Below, one piece after another: positions 34,060-42,244 of a stretch of 64,000 bases of DNA. This DNA is from Bin5 sp965218625. Lineage in GTDB: Bacteria > Chloroflexota > Anaerolineae > Caldilineales > Caldilineaceae. A program made the position numbers and the translations under genes. The stretch's first letter is position 1. Each line of letters opens with the position of its first letter. Below the pieces are notes generated by a model. It saw only the letters and a list, made by a program, of their open reading frames with translations, did no database searches and was not told the DNA's origin. Where the stretch lies: contig CBDCLG010000016.1 of the NCBI GenBank assembly GCA_965218625.1, positions 124,001 to 188,000 on the forward strand, read 5' to 3'.

Positions 34060-35013
34060 CTAGGGGCGGAAGGTCTGATGCCAGGGCATTGCCAGCCGTT
34101 CCGCCGTCAGAATGATGATATAGAGAGCGATGCCCAGAAGACAGGCGATAAGAATTGCGGCCCAGGCCGACGCAAAACGAAACAACGCGGCCTCCTGGGT
34201 AATGAAGACACCGAGCGCAATGCGCGGGCCGCCGAAATACTCGCCCACGATTGCGCCGATCATGGCAAGAGCCCCGGCCACCTTCAGCCCGCTGAAGAGC
34301 GAGGGCAGCGCGTTGGGAACGCGCAGCTTGAGGAGAATCTCGGCATCGCTGGCCGCATACGAGCGCATCAGCTCGAGCGAGCGGTGATCGACCGAAATCA
34401 GCCCCCGCACGGTGTTGATCATTATGGGAAAGAAGATCATGATCGTCACGATCGCCATCTTCGAGAATGGGTTGTCGATGCCGAACCAGTTGTTCATTAT
34501 CGGCGCGAAGGCGATGATCGGCATCGAATTGGCGGCAATGGCGAAGGGCAGAAGCGCCTCGCGCGAGGCGGCCCAGCGCGTTGTGGCCAGCGCCACGGAG
34601 ATTCCTGCTAAGGTGCCCAGGGCCAGCCCGCCCAGCGCCTCCTTAAGCGTGAACCAGCTCGCGGCCAGTATCGGGGACAGGTTGCGGCCCCGCAACACGG
34701 AAACACTGCGCGCGCCCAGCGGAACCCGGAACAGAAGCGCTTCCTCCAATGCCGCCTGCTCCTCGGCCGGGAGAGCAGCCGTCACAAAGACAAAAAGCCG
34801 GCGACCGATCGAGGTCTCTTCTGTCGCAGTCGCTTCCCCAGCCTGCCGCGAAGCGTCGATTACCACGACCTGGACCAGGTTGCCGACGATGGCTGACGGC
34901 TTGGGCAACAGGAACTGCTGAATGTCAAAGGCGGTCACCAGCACTTCCCACAAGAGCACGAACACGATCAGGATGATGACCGGCGCCCAGATGCGCTGCC
35001 TGCGCTCGCTCAT
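34060..35013 (-). CDS. ABC transporter permease (SsuC/TauC/ThiX type)
   Basis: 317 residues, with an N-terminal membrane helix (IWAPVIILIVFVLLWEVLVTAF), a polar insertion of about 80 residues and five more helices. The EAA loop reads MRSYAASDAEILLKLRVPNALPSLFSGLKVA, contacting the ATPase. The WFGIDNPFSKMAIVTIMIFFPIMINTVRGL segment is typical of nitrate/sulfonate/bicarbonate and thiamine-precursor permeases. It overlaps the upstream ATPase gene by four bases (35010-35013) and precedes the binding-protein gene, so the three form an operon. The polar insertion is absent from most family members I know. Confidence 0.9.
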   Translation of the reverse strand: MSERRQRIWAPVIILIVFVLLWEVLVTAFDIQQFLLPKPSAIVGNLVQVVVIDASRQAGEATATEETSIGRRLFVFVTAALPAEEQAALEEALLFRVPLGARSVSVLRGRNLSPILAASWFTLKEALGGLALGTLAGISVALATTRWAASREALLPFAIAANSMPIIAFAPIMNNWFGIDNPFSKMAIVTIMIFFPIMINTVRGLISVDHRSLELMRSYAASDAEILLKLRVPNALPSLFSGLKVAGALAMIGAIVGEYFGGPRIALGVFITQEAALFRFASAWAAILIACLLGIALYIIILTAERLAMPWHQTFRP

Positions 35014-35813
35014 TCGGTCGGCCCCCCGGACTTCAGCCCCGCCTCGCTGACGCGCAACGCCTCTCGCACCGCCGTCTCCAGTTCGAAGAAGCGCACGCTG
35101 CTGCGCGTTTCAGCATCGCGCGGCTGGGGCAGATCGATGGCGATGTCCTCGGTGATGCGGCCGGGGCGGGCGGACATGACGATAACACGCGTCGACAGGA
35201 AGACCGCTTCAGTAATGCTGTGGGTGACGAAAAGCACCGTCGTGTCGGTCTTGCGCCAGATGTTGAGCAGCTCGAGATTGAGCCTTTCTCTCGTCATCTC
35301 GTCGAGCGCGCCGAACGGCTCGTCCATCAGCAGGATGGACGGTTCGAACGCGAGCGCGCGGGCGATGGCCACGCGCTGCTGCATCCCACCCGACAGCTGC
35401 CAGGGGTAGTGGGCGGCGAAGTCGGAGAGCTCTACAAGCTCCAGCATCGTCTGCGTGCGCTGCTCCTTGTCGGCCCGGCTGAAATCCATCAGCTCGAGAG
35501 GAAGCTGCACGTTTTTGGCAACCGTGCGCCAGTCGTACAGCGTGGCGGCCTGAAAGACGATGCCGTAGTCCTGGTCGAGGCGGGCCTGGCGCGCGCTCTT
35601 GCCGTTCACGGTCGCCATCCCGGCGGATGGCTCGATCAGATCGCCGACCACTCGCAGCAACGTCGACTTGCCGCAGCCGGACGGGCCGATCAGCGAGATG
35701 AAATCGTTCTTTTCGATCTGCAGGTTGATCTCTCTGAGCGCGTGGACCTGGTCGGAGGCGCCTTCCCCGAATGTCTTGTCGATCTTTTCGAGAGAAACGA
35801 CGGGACCGGTCAT
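35010..35813 (-). CDS. ABC transporter ATPase (SsuB/TauB/ThiZ type)
   Basis: 267 residues. Walker A GPSGCGKSTLLR, Q-loop around QDYGIVFQAATLYDWRTV, signature LSGGMQQRVAIARAL, Walker B ILLMDEPFGALDEMTRERL and the H-loop VTHSITEAVFLSTRV are all present. This is the cytoplasmic motor of the transporter encoded immediately downstream, overlapping the permease gene by four bases. It is the first gene of its operon; a candidate promoter and a nested palindrome lie in the 120 bases upstream. Start ATG 35813. Confidence 0.93.
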   Translation of the reverse strand: MTGPVVSLEKIDKTFGEGASDQVHALREINLQIEKNDFISLIGPSGCGKSTLLRVVGDLIEPSAGMATVNGKSARQARLDQDYGIVFQAATLYDWRTVAKNVQLPLELMDFSRADKEQRTQTMLELVELSDFAAHYPWQLSGGMQQRVAIARALAFEPSILLMDEPFGALDEMTRERLNLELLNIWRKTDTTVLFVTHSITEAVFLSTRVIVMSARPGRITEDIAIDLPQPRDAETRSSVRFFELETAVREALRVSEAGLKSGGPTE

Positions 35814-35896
35814 GAAGGGTCACCCTTCGCAGTGAAATCGCGCTGGCTACTGCAATTTCTTCGCTTCCGGGAATGCGGGCTTCATGTCTGGAGCGG

Positions 35897-35927
35897 ATCG
35901 GGTCAGACCGATGGTCTCGGACCCGAT
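35897..35927. promoter_or_regulatory. Nested palindrome, candidate operator for ABC operon
   Basis: Outer arms ATCGGGTC/GACCCGAT (35897-35904, 35920-35927) enclose inner arms AGACC/GGTCT around GAT, with a CG interruption on one side. It sits just downstream of the predicted start of leftward transcription, where a repressor site or a 5' hairpin would act. Confidence 0.45.
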
Positions 35928-35938
35928 TTATGGCGCCG

Positions 35939-35968
35939 ATTCTAGCACAGGCGCGCCAAAAAAGGCAA
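35939..35968 (-). promoter_or_regulatory. Candidate promoter for the ABC transporter operon
   Basis: Read leftward: TTGCCT (35968-35963), 18-base spacer, TAGAAT (35944-35939). Four of six and five of six consensus bases match. It lies about 125 bases upstream of the ATPase start. Confidence 0.45.
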
Positions 35969-36135
35969 GGATAGCAGCTTTACTTCCTTTGGGCAAAACT
36001 GAAAAACGGTGGAGGACGCGGTGCAGGTCTGGTGCATGGGTTTTGCGCGGTCGGACTCTCTGGTAAGATGCGGAAACTGCGTCGTGCGGCGTACGCCGCC
36101 CCCGAGTGATTGCACGCATACCATGGAGGCAAGCC

Positions 36136-37686
36136 ATGTCTGACCGATTACCGCACATATTGATATTCAACCCGGACCAGTGGCGCGGGGACGTGCTGGG
36201 CCATATGGGGAACGCCGGAGCCGTGACCCCTGTGCTGGACCGCTTTGCCGCCGTGGAGGGCATCTCGTTCGCCAACGCTTTCTGCCAGAACCCCGTCTGC
36301 ACGCCGAGCCGCTGCTCCTTCATGACCGGCTGGTATCCCCACGTGCGCGGCCACCGCACGATGTACCACTTGCTGAGACCCGAGGAGCCGATGCTGCTGC
36401 GCACTTTGCGTCAACATGGCTACTTCGTCTGGTGGGGCGGCAAGAACCACGCCGTAACGGCGCAGAACGGGTTCGACGACTACTGTGATGTGAAATACGT
36501 GGAGCCCCAGCCGGAGCGGCTCCTGCCGAATCCGCACTCGCTGACGGACTGGCGCGGCGATCCCGACGGCGACAACTATTACTCGTTCTACGCGGGACGG
36601 CGCGAGATCCCGGCAGGGGAGACTGTGGCCTACGACTCGGATTGGGCGATGGTCGAAGGCGCGATCGAGCAGATCGGCAACGCGCCGCCGGACCAGCCGC
36701 TCTGCATCTACCTGCCCCTGTTTTACCCGCATCCACCCTACCTGGTGGAGGACCCGTGGTACAGCCGGATCGACCCCGCGCTGATCCCCGAACGCACACC
36801 CACGCCCGGAAATGAATGGGAGGGCTATCCCAGCCTGATGAAGGGCTTGTACGAAGGCCAGGGGATGCAAGGCTGGTCTGAAGAGCGGCTGCGGGAGCTG
36901 CGGCGCACCTACTACGGAATGTGCGCGCGTGTGGACCACCAGTTCGGCATGGTCCTGGATGCGTTGAGGAAAGCCGGCATCTACGACGATACCCTCGTCT
37001 TTTTCTTCTCCGATCACGGTGACTTCACAGGCGACTACGGGCTGGTCGAAAAGACCCAGAACACGTTTCAGGACTGCCTGACGCGCGTGCCGCTACTGGT
37101 GAAGCCGCCGCAGGGGACGCCTGTCAAGCCGCGCGTATCGGACGCGCTGGTCGAGCTTATCGACTTTCCCGCGACCGTCTACGCGCTCACCGGGATTGAC
37201 CCCGGCTACGATCACTTCGGGCGCTCGCTTCTGCCCCTGCTGGCGGGAGAGACCGGCGAACATCGCGGCGCCGTGTTCTGCGAGGGCGGGCGCCGGCGCG
37301 GCGAACGCCAGTGCATGGAGCTGGAAAGCTGGGACAACCAGGATGTTCTCTACTGGCCGCGTATGCGGCTGCAGATGTCCGAGGGGCCGGAGCACACGAA
37401 GGCCGTGATGTGCCGCACGGCTGAACACAAGTATGTCCGGCGCTATTATGAACAGGACGAGCTCTACGACCTGCAGGCGGACCCGCGCGAGACGCGCAAT
37501 CTGATCGACGAACCCGCCTATAGCGGCGTGCTGGCGGCGCTCAAGGAGCGGATGCTGGACTGGTACGTGGAGACAAGCGATGTCGTGCCGCAGAAGCCGG
37601 ACCAGTGGCTGGAACGCAGCCCGACTCCGCCCGCGCTCACGATTCCGAGGGCTGCTTGTGGACAAGGACGCGTTCAAGCAGCGTGA
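36136..37686 (+). CDS. Sulfatase (alkaline phosphatase superfamily, FGly type)
   Basis: 516 residues from ATG 36136 with GGAGGC upstream; an earlier in-frame start lacks this site. N-terminal metal site HILIFNPDQWRGDVLGH, then the formylglycine signature CTPSRCSFMTG with Cys55 as the residue to be converted by an FGE enzyme. FFFSDHGDFTGDYGLVEKTQ is the second metal-binding block, and a C-terminal EQDELYDLQADPRETRNL is typical. It hydrolyses a sulfate ester (or phosphonate/phosphate in some members). No signal peptide is visible, so a cytoplasmic location is likely. It lies between two parts of the transporter locus on the opposite strand. Confidence 0.9.
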   Translation: MSDRLPHILIFNPDQWRGDVLGHMGNAGAVTPVLDRFAAVEGISFANAFCQNPVCTPSRCSFMTGWYPHVRGHRTMYHLLRPEEPMLLRTLRQHGYFVWWGGKNHAVTAQNGFDDYCDVKYVEPQPERLLPNPHSLTDWRGDPDGDNYYSFYAGRREIPAGETVAYDSDWAMVEGAIEQIGNAPPDQPLCIYLPLFYPHPPYLVEDPWYSRIDPALIPERTPTPGNEWEGYPSLMKGLYEGQGMQGWSEERLRELRRTYYGMCARVDHQFGMVLDALRKAGIYDDTLVFFFSDHGDFTGDYGLVEKTQNTFQDCLTRVPLLVKPPQGTPVKPRVSDALVELIDFPATVYALTGIDPGYDHFGRSLLPLLAGETGEHRGAVFCEGGRRRGERQCMELESWDNQDVLYWPRMRLQMSEGPEHTKAVMCRTAEHKYVRRYYEQDELYDLQADPRETRNLIDEPAYSGVLAALKERMLDWYVETSDVVPQKPDQWLERSPTPPALTIPRAACGQGRVQAA

Positions 37687-38554
37687 TGACAAGGAAGAAG
37701 AGCATGCCGGTGAGCGAGGCAAACAGGATCGACGCCCAAAGTTTTTCGGGGCCGGTTGCGTAGTACTGGTTGAAGTTGAGGATGACGCGCCCAAGCCCGT
37801 CGGCGATGCCGCTGGGCAGCTCGCCAATGATCGCACCGACCACGCTGGCGGTCGCCGAGACCTTGAGCGCGGTGAAGATATAGGGCAGCGCCGCAGGGAC
37901 ACGCAACTTCCAGAGGATGTCCCAGGAGGAGGCCGCGTAGGAGTGCAACAACTCGACGGCAGTTGGCTCTGGCGAGCGCAACCCCTGCAGCGTGTTGATC
38001 GTGACGGGGAAAAAAGTCAGGTAGGCGGCGATGACCGCAACCGAAAACCAGCTGCCACCCAGCCAGATCACAACCATCGGCGCGATCGCCAGCAGTGGGA
38101 CCGTCTGCGACGCCACCACGTAGGGCAGCAGGCCGCGCTCCAGCAGGCCGGAGTGGGCGAAGGTGATGCCCAGCACGAATCCGAGCAGGCCGCCGATGAG
38201 AAAGCCGGCCACCGCCTCCTGCAGCGTGAAGAGCGACGCGCGCATCAGAATGGTCAGAAGAATCGTGTCGCTGCCGCGCCGCGGCGGCTCGAGGATCGTT
38301 CCTATGATCTCCCACACGTGGGGCATGGCGCGGTCATCGGCGCGTATCGGCAGTTCGATTTCGCATAGACCAACAGCGGCGCACAGCGCGCCGGCCGGCT
38401 TCTCTTCCTCCGCCTGCACCGGCACCGTCCCGCGCAGGAAGGCTCCGCCCGGCGCGCCCAGGAGCTTGTACGCCTCCCAGAACAGCGTCAGCAGCAGAAG
38501 GATGACGAAGAAGTAACCGACCGCGCCCAACGATCCCGCCCTGGCGAATCTCAC
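37637..38554 (-). CDS. ABC transporter permease, second, coupled to hydantoinase gene
   Basis: 305 residues from GTG 38554, whose GTGA overlaps the stop of the hydantoinase gene; GGAGAGG upstream supports this start. N-terminal helix GAVGYFFVILLLLTLFWEAYKLLG, a polar insertion, then helices with GGLLGFVLGITFAHSGLLERGLLPYVVASQTVPLLAIAPMVVIWLGG and the EAA loop LLHSYAASSWDILWKLRVPAALPYIFTALKVS. Same family as the permease at 34060, with which it may form a heterodimer. The last ~50 bases run under the 3' end of the convergent sulfatase gene. Coupling to hydantoinase ties the transporter to that pathway. Confidence 0.9.
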   Translation of the reverse strand: MRFARAGSLGAVGYFFVILLLLTLFWEAYKLLGAPGGAFLRGTVPVQAEEEKPAGALCAAVGLCEIELPIRADDRAMPHVWEIIGTILEPPRRGSDTILLTILMRASLFTLQEAVAGFLIGGLLGFVLGITFAHSGLLERGLLPYVVASQTVPLLAIAPMVVIWLGGSWFSVAVIAAYLTFFPVTINTLQGLRSPEPTAVELLHSYAASSWDILWKLRVPAALPYIFTALKVSATASVVGAIIGELPSGIADGLGRVILNFNQYYATGPEKLWASILFASLTGMLFFLVITLLERVLVHKQPSES

Positions 38555-39957
38555 AACACCTCTCCAAACGGTTTGCGCCGCAGGAATTTGCCTTCGCCGG
38601 GGGCGCCCAGCCACTCTTCGCCGTCGACGATCACGCGTCCGCGCAGGAGGACTTTCTCGGGCCAGCCGCGCACGTGCATGCCCTCGTAGACGTTGTAGTC
38701 GGTGTTCATATGGTGCGTGGCCGCCGAGATCGTGTGCTCCCTGCCGGCATCCCAGATGACGATGTCGGCGTCGGAGCCGACCGCGATCGTGCCCTTGCGC
38801 GGGTAGAGCCCGAAGATCTTGGCCGGGTTCGTGCTCGCGATCTCGACAAAGCGGTTGGCGCTGTAATGGCCGCCGCCCACACCCGCATGCCACATCACCG
38901 GCATGCGGTCCTCGATGCCGGGCATGCCGGTGGGAATCTGGTGGAAGGCCTCGCGGCCCAGCTCCTTGCCGGCGATGCGCCCTTCCACGCCGCCCTCGTA
39001 CCAGAAGGGGCAGTGGTCGGTCGAGATCGCCTGCAGGTCGCCGCCGGCCAGCGATTTCCAGAGAACAGCGGCATCCTTGTGCTGGCGCACCGGTGGCGAG
39101 CAGACATATTTCGCACCCTCGTAGCCGGGCCGCGCGAGATCCTCCTCAAAAACAAAAAGATACTGCGTACAGGTCTCGCCCATGACCGGGAAGCCCTTGT
39201 CGCGGCCCAGCGCAATCTGCTCGACCGCCTCTTCGCAGGTGACATGGACGACGTAGAGCGACGCGCCGCTGATGCCCGCAAGCGCGACAGCGCGGCCGGT
39301 CGCCTCCGCCTCGGCGATCGCCGGGTGGGCAACCGCGTGGTATTTCGGCTCGGTCTTGCCCTCGTCGAGCAGCTGTTTCGTCAGCTCGGCGATGACATCG
39401 CCGTTCTCAGCGTGGACCATGATCAGCAGGCCGTGCTCCGCCGCCACTTGCATCGCGCGAAAGAGCGTCGTGTCGTCGATCTGAAAGAGGCCCTTGTAGG
39501 CCATGAACAGCTTGAGGCTGGTGATGCCTTCGTCGATGACCGACGGGATCTCGGCCATCACGTCGTCGCGCAGGTCGGTGATGGCGACGTGAAAGCCGTA
39601 ATCGATCGCGGCTTTGTGTCCAGCCTTGGCATGCCACTCCTCGATTCCTTCCTTGAGCGAGCCGCCCACCGGCTGGATCACGAAATCGAGATGCGTTGTC
39701 GTCGCGCCGAAGGCGGCCGCGCGATGGCCGGTAAAGAAGTCGTCTGAGGAGACGGTCCCGCCGAAGGGCAGCTCCAGGTGCGTGTGGACGTCGATGCCGC
39801 CGGGCAGCAGCAGTTTGCCCGCCGCGTCGATCACCTGCGCGCCCTCTGCCGGCAGATCGCGCCCCATCAGCGCAATCTGCTCGCCATCGATGAGGAGGTC
39901 GGCTTGAACCGTGTCGGCGGCGGTGACGATCGTTCCGTTCTTGATCAGGGTGGGCAT
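38551..39957 (-). CDS. hydA: Dihydropyrimidinase/D-hydantoinase
   Basis: 468 residues from ATG 39957; longer readings overlap the amidase gene and were rejected. Zinc ligands of the cyclic amidohydrolase family are visible: His58 and His60 (DVHTHLE), the carboxylated Lys149 (SLKLFMAYKG), His182 (MVHAENG), His238 (YVVHVTCEEA) and Asp314 (STDHCPFW). It hydrolyses dihydrouracil/dihydrothymine or 5-substituted hydantoins to N-carbamoyl amino acids. The upstream gene encodes the amidase for the next step, and the downstream gene overlaps as a transporter permease. Allantoinase is less likely given the sequence pattern. Confidence 0.92.
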   Translation of the reverse strand: MPTLIKNGTIVTAADTVQADLLIDGEQIALMGRDLPAEGAQVIDAAGKLLLPGGIDVHTHLELPFGGTVSSDDFFTGHRAAAFGATTTHLDFVIQPVGGSLKEGIEEWHAKAGHKAAIDYGFHVAITDLRDDVMAEIPSVIDEGITSLKLFMAYKGLFQIDDTTLFRAMQVAAEHGLLIMVHAENGDVIAELTKQLLDEGKTEPKYHAVAHPAIAEAEATGRAVALAGISGASLYVVHVTCEEAVEQIALGRDKGFPVMGETCTQYLFVFEEDLARPGYEGAKYVCSPPVRQHKDAAVLWKSLAGGDLQAISTDHCPFWYEGGVEGRIAGKELGREAFHQIPTGMPGIEDRMPVMWHAGVGGGHYSANRFVEIASTNPAKIFGLYPRKGTIAVGSDADIVIWDAGREHTISAATHHMNTDYNVYEGMHVRGWPEKVLLRGRVIVDGEEWLGAPGEGKFLRRKPFGEVL

Positions 39958-40034
39958 CTTTTTGTCCTCTCTGTCCGGCCGGCCCTGGCGGGTCCAGACG
40001 TTGGGCCGAAGGCGGCAGCTCTCGACGCAGACGA

Positions 40035-40907
40035 TCAGGCAGCGGCGATCTTCCCGTACATGTCGGGCCGGCGATCGCGCAGAAACTGCCACGTGTCGCG
40101 CACCTCCTGGATCTGGCCCAGGTCCAGGTCGCGGATAATCAGCTCCTCGGCGTAGGGGTCGCCCTGCCCAGGCAGATCGTCGCGCTCGCCCAGCGCGGTG
40201 ACAAACTCGCCGCGCGGCGTGCAGAAGTAGCTCTGGCCGTAGAAGTCGTTCTCTCCCAGCTCGGATTCGACGCCGACCCGGTTGATCGTGCCGACGAAGT
40301 AGCCGTTGGCGATGGCGTGGCTGGTCTGCTCGATGCGCCACAGATGCTGCGACAGACCGCGCGAGGTGGCCGACGGGATGAAGACGATCTCGGCGCCGTT
40401 CAGGCCCAACATGCGCGCGCCTTCGGGGAAGTGGCGGTCGTAGCAGATGTAGACGCCCACCTTGCCGACCGCGGTGTCGAAGACCGGGTAGCCGAGGTTG
40501 CCGGGCCGGAAGTAGAACTTTTCCCAGAATCCGGGCAGATGCGGCAGATGAGTCTTGCGGTACTTGCCGAGGTAGCTGCCGTCGGCGTCGATCACGGCTG
40601 CAGTGTTGTAGTAGAGGCCGGGCTGCTCCTCTTCGTATAGAGGCACGACCAGCACCATCTTCGTCTCCGCGGCCAGCTCCTGCATGCGGCCGGTGGTCGG
40701 ACCGTCGGGGACGCGCTCGGCCGTGCCGTACCAATGCGGGTCCTGCACCTGGCAGAAGTAGGGCCCGCAAAAGAGCTCCTGGAAGCAGATGACCTGCGCA
40801 CCCTGCCCGGCGGCCTGGCGGGCGTATTCTTCGTGCTTGCGGACCATCGACTCCTGGTCGCCGGTCCAGGAAGCCTGCAGAAGGGCGGCGCGTACAATGC
40901 GGGACAC
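40035..40907 (-). CDS. N-carbamoyl-amino-acid amidase (beta-ureidopropionase-like, nitrilase superfamily)
   Basis: 290 residues from GTG 40907, with GGAGG nine bases upstream. Catalytic Glu44 (CFQELFCGPYF), Lys118 (YRKTHLPH) and Cys155 (VYICYDRHFPE) form the nitrilase-superfamily triad. The RIVRAALLQASWTGD start and GLNGAEIVFIPSATSRGLSQHLWRIEQ match beta-ureidopropionase/N-carbamoyl-amidase members. It releases ammonia and CO2 from N-carbamoyl-beta-alanine or related N-carbamoyl acids. It is 77 bases upstream of hydantoinase in the same operon, so steps two and three of reductive pyrimidine breakdown are encoded together. A dihydropyrimidine dehydrogenase is not in the window. Confidence 0.9.
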   Translation of the reverse strand: MSRIVRAALLQASWTGDQESMVRKHEEYARQAAGQGAQVICFQELFCGPYFCQVQDPHWYGTAERVPDGPTTGRMQELAAETKMVLVVPLYEEEQPGLYYNTAAVIDADGSYLGKYRKTHLPHLPGFWEKFYFRPGNLGYPVFDTAVGKVGVYICYDRHFPEGARMLGLNGAEIVFIPSATSRGLSQHLWRIEQTSHAIANGYFVGTINRVGVESELGENDFYGQSYFCTPRGEFVTALGERDDLPGQGDPYAEELIIRDLDLGQIQEVRDTWQFLRDRRPDMYGKIAAA

Positions 40908-41172
40908 AGGCGGGCCTCCAGTGGTTCCAATCGGTTCCGGACTGTCTTGTTTGGGATTGTAGCAGAGCATGGGCTCGATCGGGAATTCCCCATTCTCCCC
41001 TGTTATTCGCGCTCCTGCCTCTCGGTGAACGCCGTGATACAATAATGCTTTACGGGAGTCTAGCGTTGGTCAATGCACTCCCAGGCCCTGGTCAAGGGGC
41101 TTTTGCGTCACCCGACGGAATGTGGCCGGAAGGAGCCCTGTCCGTTTCGTTCACCCTAAGAGGAGACTGTCG

Positions 41173-41799
41173 ATGAAGAAACAGTGGATCGTAACCGCGT
41201 TTCTGGTCGTGCTGTGCGCAGCCGTTCCCGTCTTTGCTTCTGAAGAGCTGCCCGACCTCAGGGCGCAGGTCGTGGACATCCTTGTCCGCCTGGAGAAGGT
41301 TGAGGCCTACGAAGAACGCATCGCCGCGCTCGAAATTCAGGTCGCCGAACTGACCGGGCCGGTCGAGACAGAGCCCGCGAGTGGCTCGGGAGAGCCAGTC
41401 TCGATGACCGAGGAGGAGTATTTCGGCTGGTTGGAGCAGGAGATGGTGCGCTTCGAGGAGCGTGCGGCGGGGTTGGAGGAACTGTTCGAATCGGACGATC
41501 CCATGAAGACGTTTGCGGGACTGTCTGAGGTGCTGGACATGCTGTTCGAGTTCCATGACGCGCACAGTCTAATCGACACGCCCTCTCCTGTTTACGACGA
41601 CGTCCAGCCGGTCCTCAGCTGCGTCGTGGAAAACCTGGAGCCGCTGCGAGGTATCGAGGACAAATCGGTGACGGAGGCGTTTGCTGCCCTGATGCCGTTG
41701 TTCATGGTTCTCATGGAGAACCCCGACGACTTCCTGGTCGAATGCAACCTTGATGCCATCGAGGGGATCGAAGAGCTGTTCCCGGTTGAGATCGAATAG
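41173..41799 (+). CDS. Small secreted acidic protein of unknown family
   Basis: 208 residues from ATG 41173, preceded by AAGAGGAG. It has a clear signal peptide (MKKQWIVTAFLVVLCAAVPVFASEE). The mature part is short, acidic and mostly helical (EELPDLRAQVVDILVRLEKVEAYEERIAALEIQVAEL), with predicted coiled coil at about 24-60 and a helical C-terminal half (FEFHDAHSLI, CVVENLEPLRGIEDKSV). I recognise no family. It follows the amidase gene on the opposite strand. A decayed second copy lies 445 bases downstream, so the gene was once tandemly duplicated. Confidence 0.65.
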   Translation: MKKQWIVTAFLVVLCAAVPVFASEELPDLRAQVVDILVRLEKVEAYEERIAALEIQVAELTGPVETEPASGSGEPVSMTEEEYFGWLEQEMVRFEERAAGLEELFESDDPMKTFAGLSEVLDMLFEFHDAHSLIDTPSPVYDDVQPVLSCVVENLEPLRGIEDKSVTEAFAALMPLFMVLMENPDDFLVECNLDAIEGIEELFPVEIE

Positions 41800-42244
41800 C
41801 TAGCCTATCCGTCCTTTTTGGCACTTCTCAGTTCAGACGTAACCCGCGCTGTAGCTGGCGAGGGTGCCTATGTCGCGCTCACACTTGCCATGCTGACGAT
41901 GCGGCCAGCGCATTGGATAGGTTGAGCTCATCGGCGACCGCCTGTATTCGCAACTCTTGTGACGAGTACCATGCGGAGTAGAGGCTATCGTCCTGCCGTT
42001 CAATTCTGCGCCGGGCCTTCTCCTCCTGGACAGAGGCAGAGCAAAGGGCCAATCGCGAATTTAGTTTTCGTATCGTTTCTCGCCCCCTTCTGACCAGTCC
42101 GACCCTCTCTATGCAATTGCCCTCTATGAGTGCGTACCGTGTCGTGCCATCTGCCTCAGTTCTGGCAAGCGTGTACCCGTTGTGATCCGCCTGACTCTGG
42201 CCGGAATCAGCGCCCCGGTCAGATCACTCGTAAAGGAGTCCATC
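41800..42244. other. Region between duplicated genes, with a minus-strand gene remnant
   Basis: 445 bases. No plus-strand gene is visible. Most of it is covered by a minus-strand open frame without a good start (41879-42223), described separately. Confidence 0.4.
41879..42223 (-). pseudogene. Possible gene fragment (open frame without start codon)
   Basis: 114 codons are open on the minus strand, ending at TGA 41879. No ATG or GTG occurs near the beginning, and the only usable start is a TTG at 42052. The reading is protein-like: SGQSQADHNGYTLARTEADGTTRYALIEGN, then a highly charged helix (QEEKARRRIERQDDSLY) and a C-terminal RIQAVADELNLSNALAAS. I cannot name a family. A truncated remnant of an accessory gene is plausible; chance openness is also possible. 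Confidence 0.3.

Larger units (their letters stand above)
35814..36135. other. Divergent intergenic region between ABC operon and sulfatase
   Basis: 322 bases between divergent genes. It contains a promoter-like pair and a nested palindrome for the leftward ABC operon, and a good ribosome-binding site (GGAGGC) just before the sulfatase ATG 36136. A weak TAAGAT box about 75 bases upstream of the sulfatase may be its -10. No gene or riboswitch pattern was recognised. Confidence 0.5.

Noticed and set aside
35814..36135. TPP or FMN riboswitch upstream of the NMT1-type transporter
   Set aside because: The conserved CUGAGA/ACCUGAUC (TPP) or FMN core motifs are not visible; only a palindrome is present.
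39958..40770. N-terminal extension of the hydantoinase frame
   Set aside because: It lies under the carbamoyl-amidase gene; the family start is ATG 39957.
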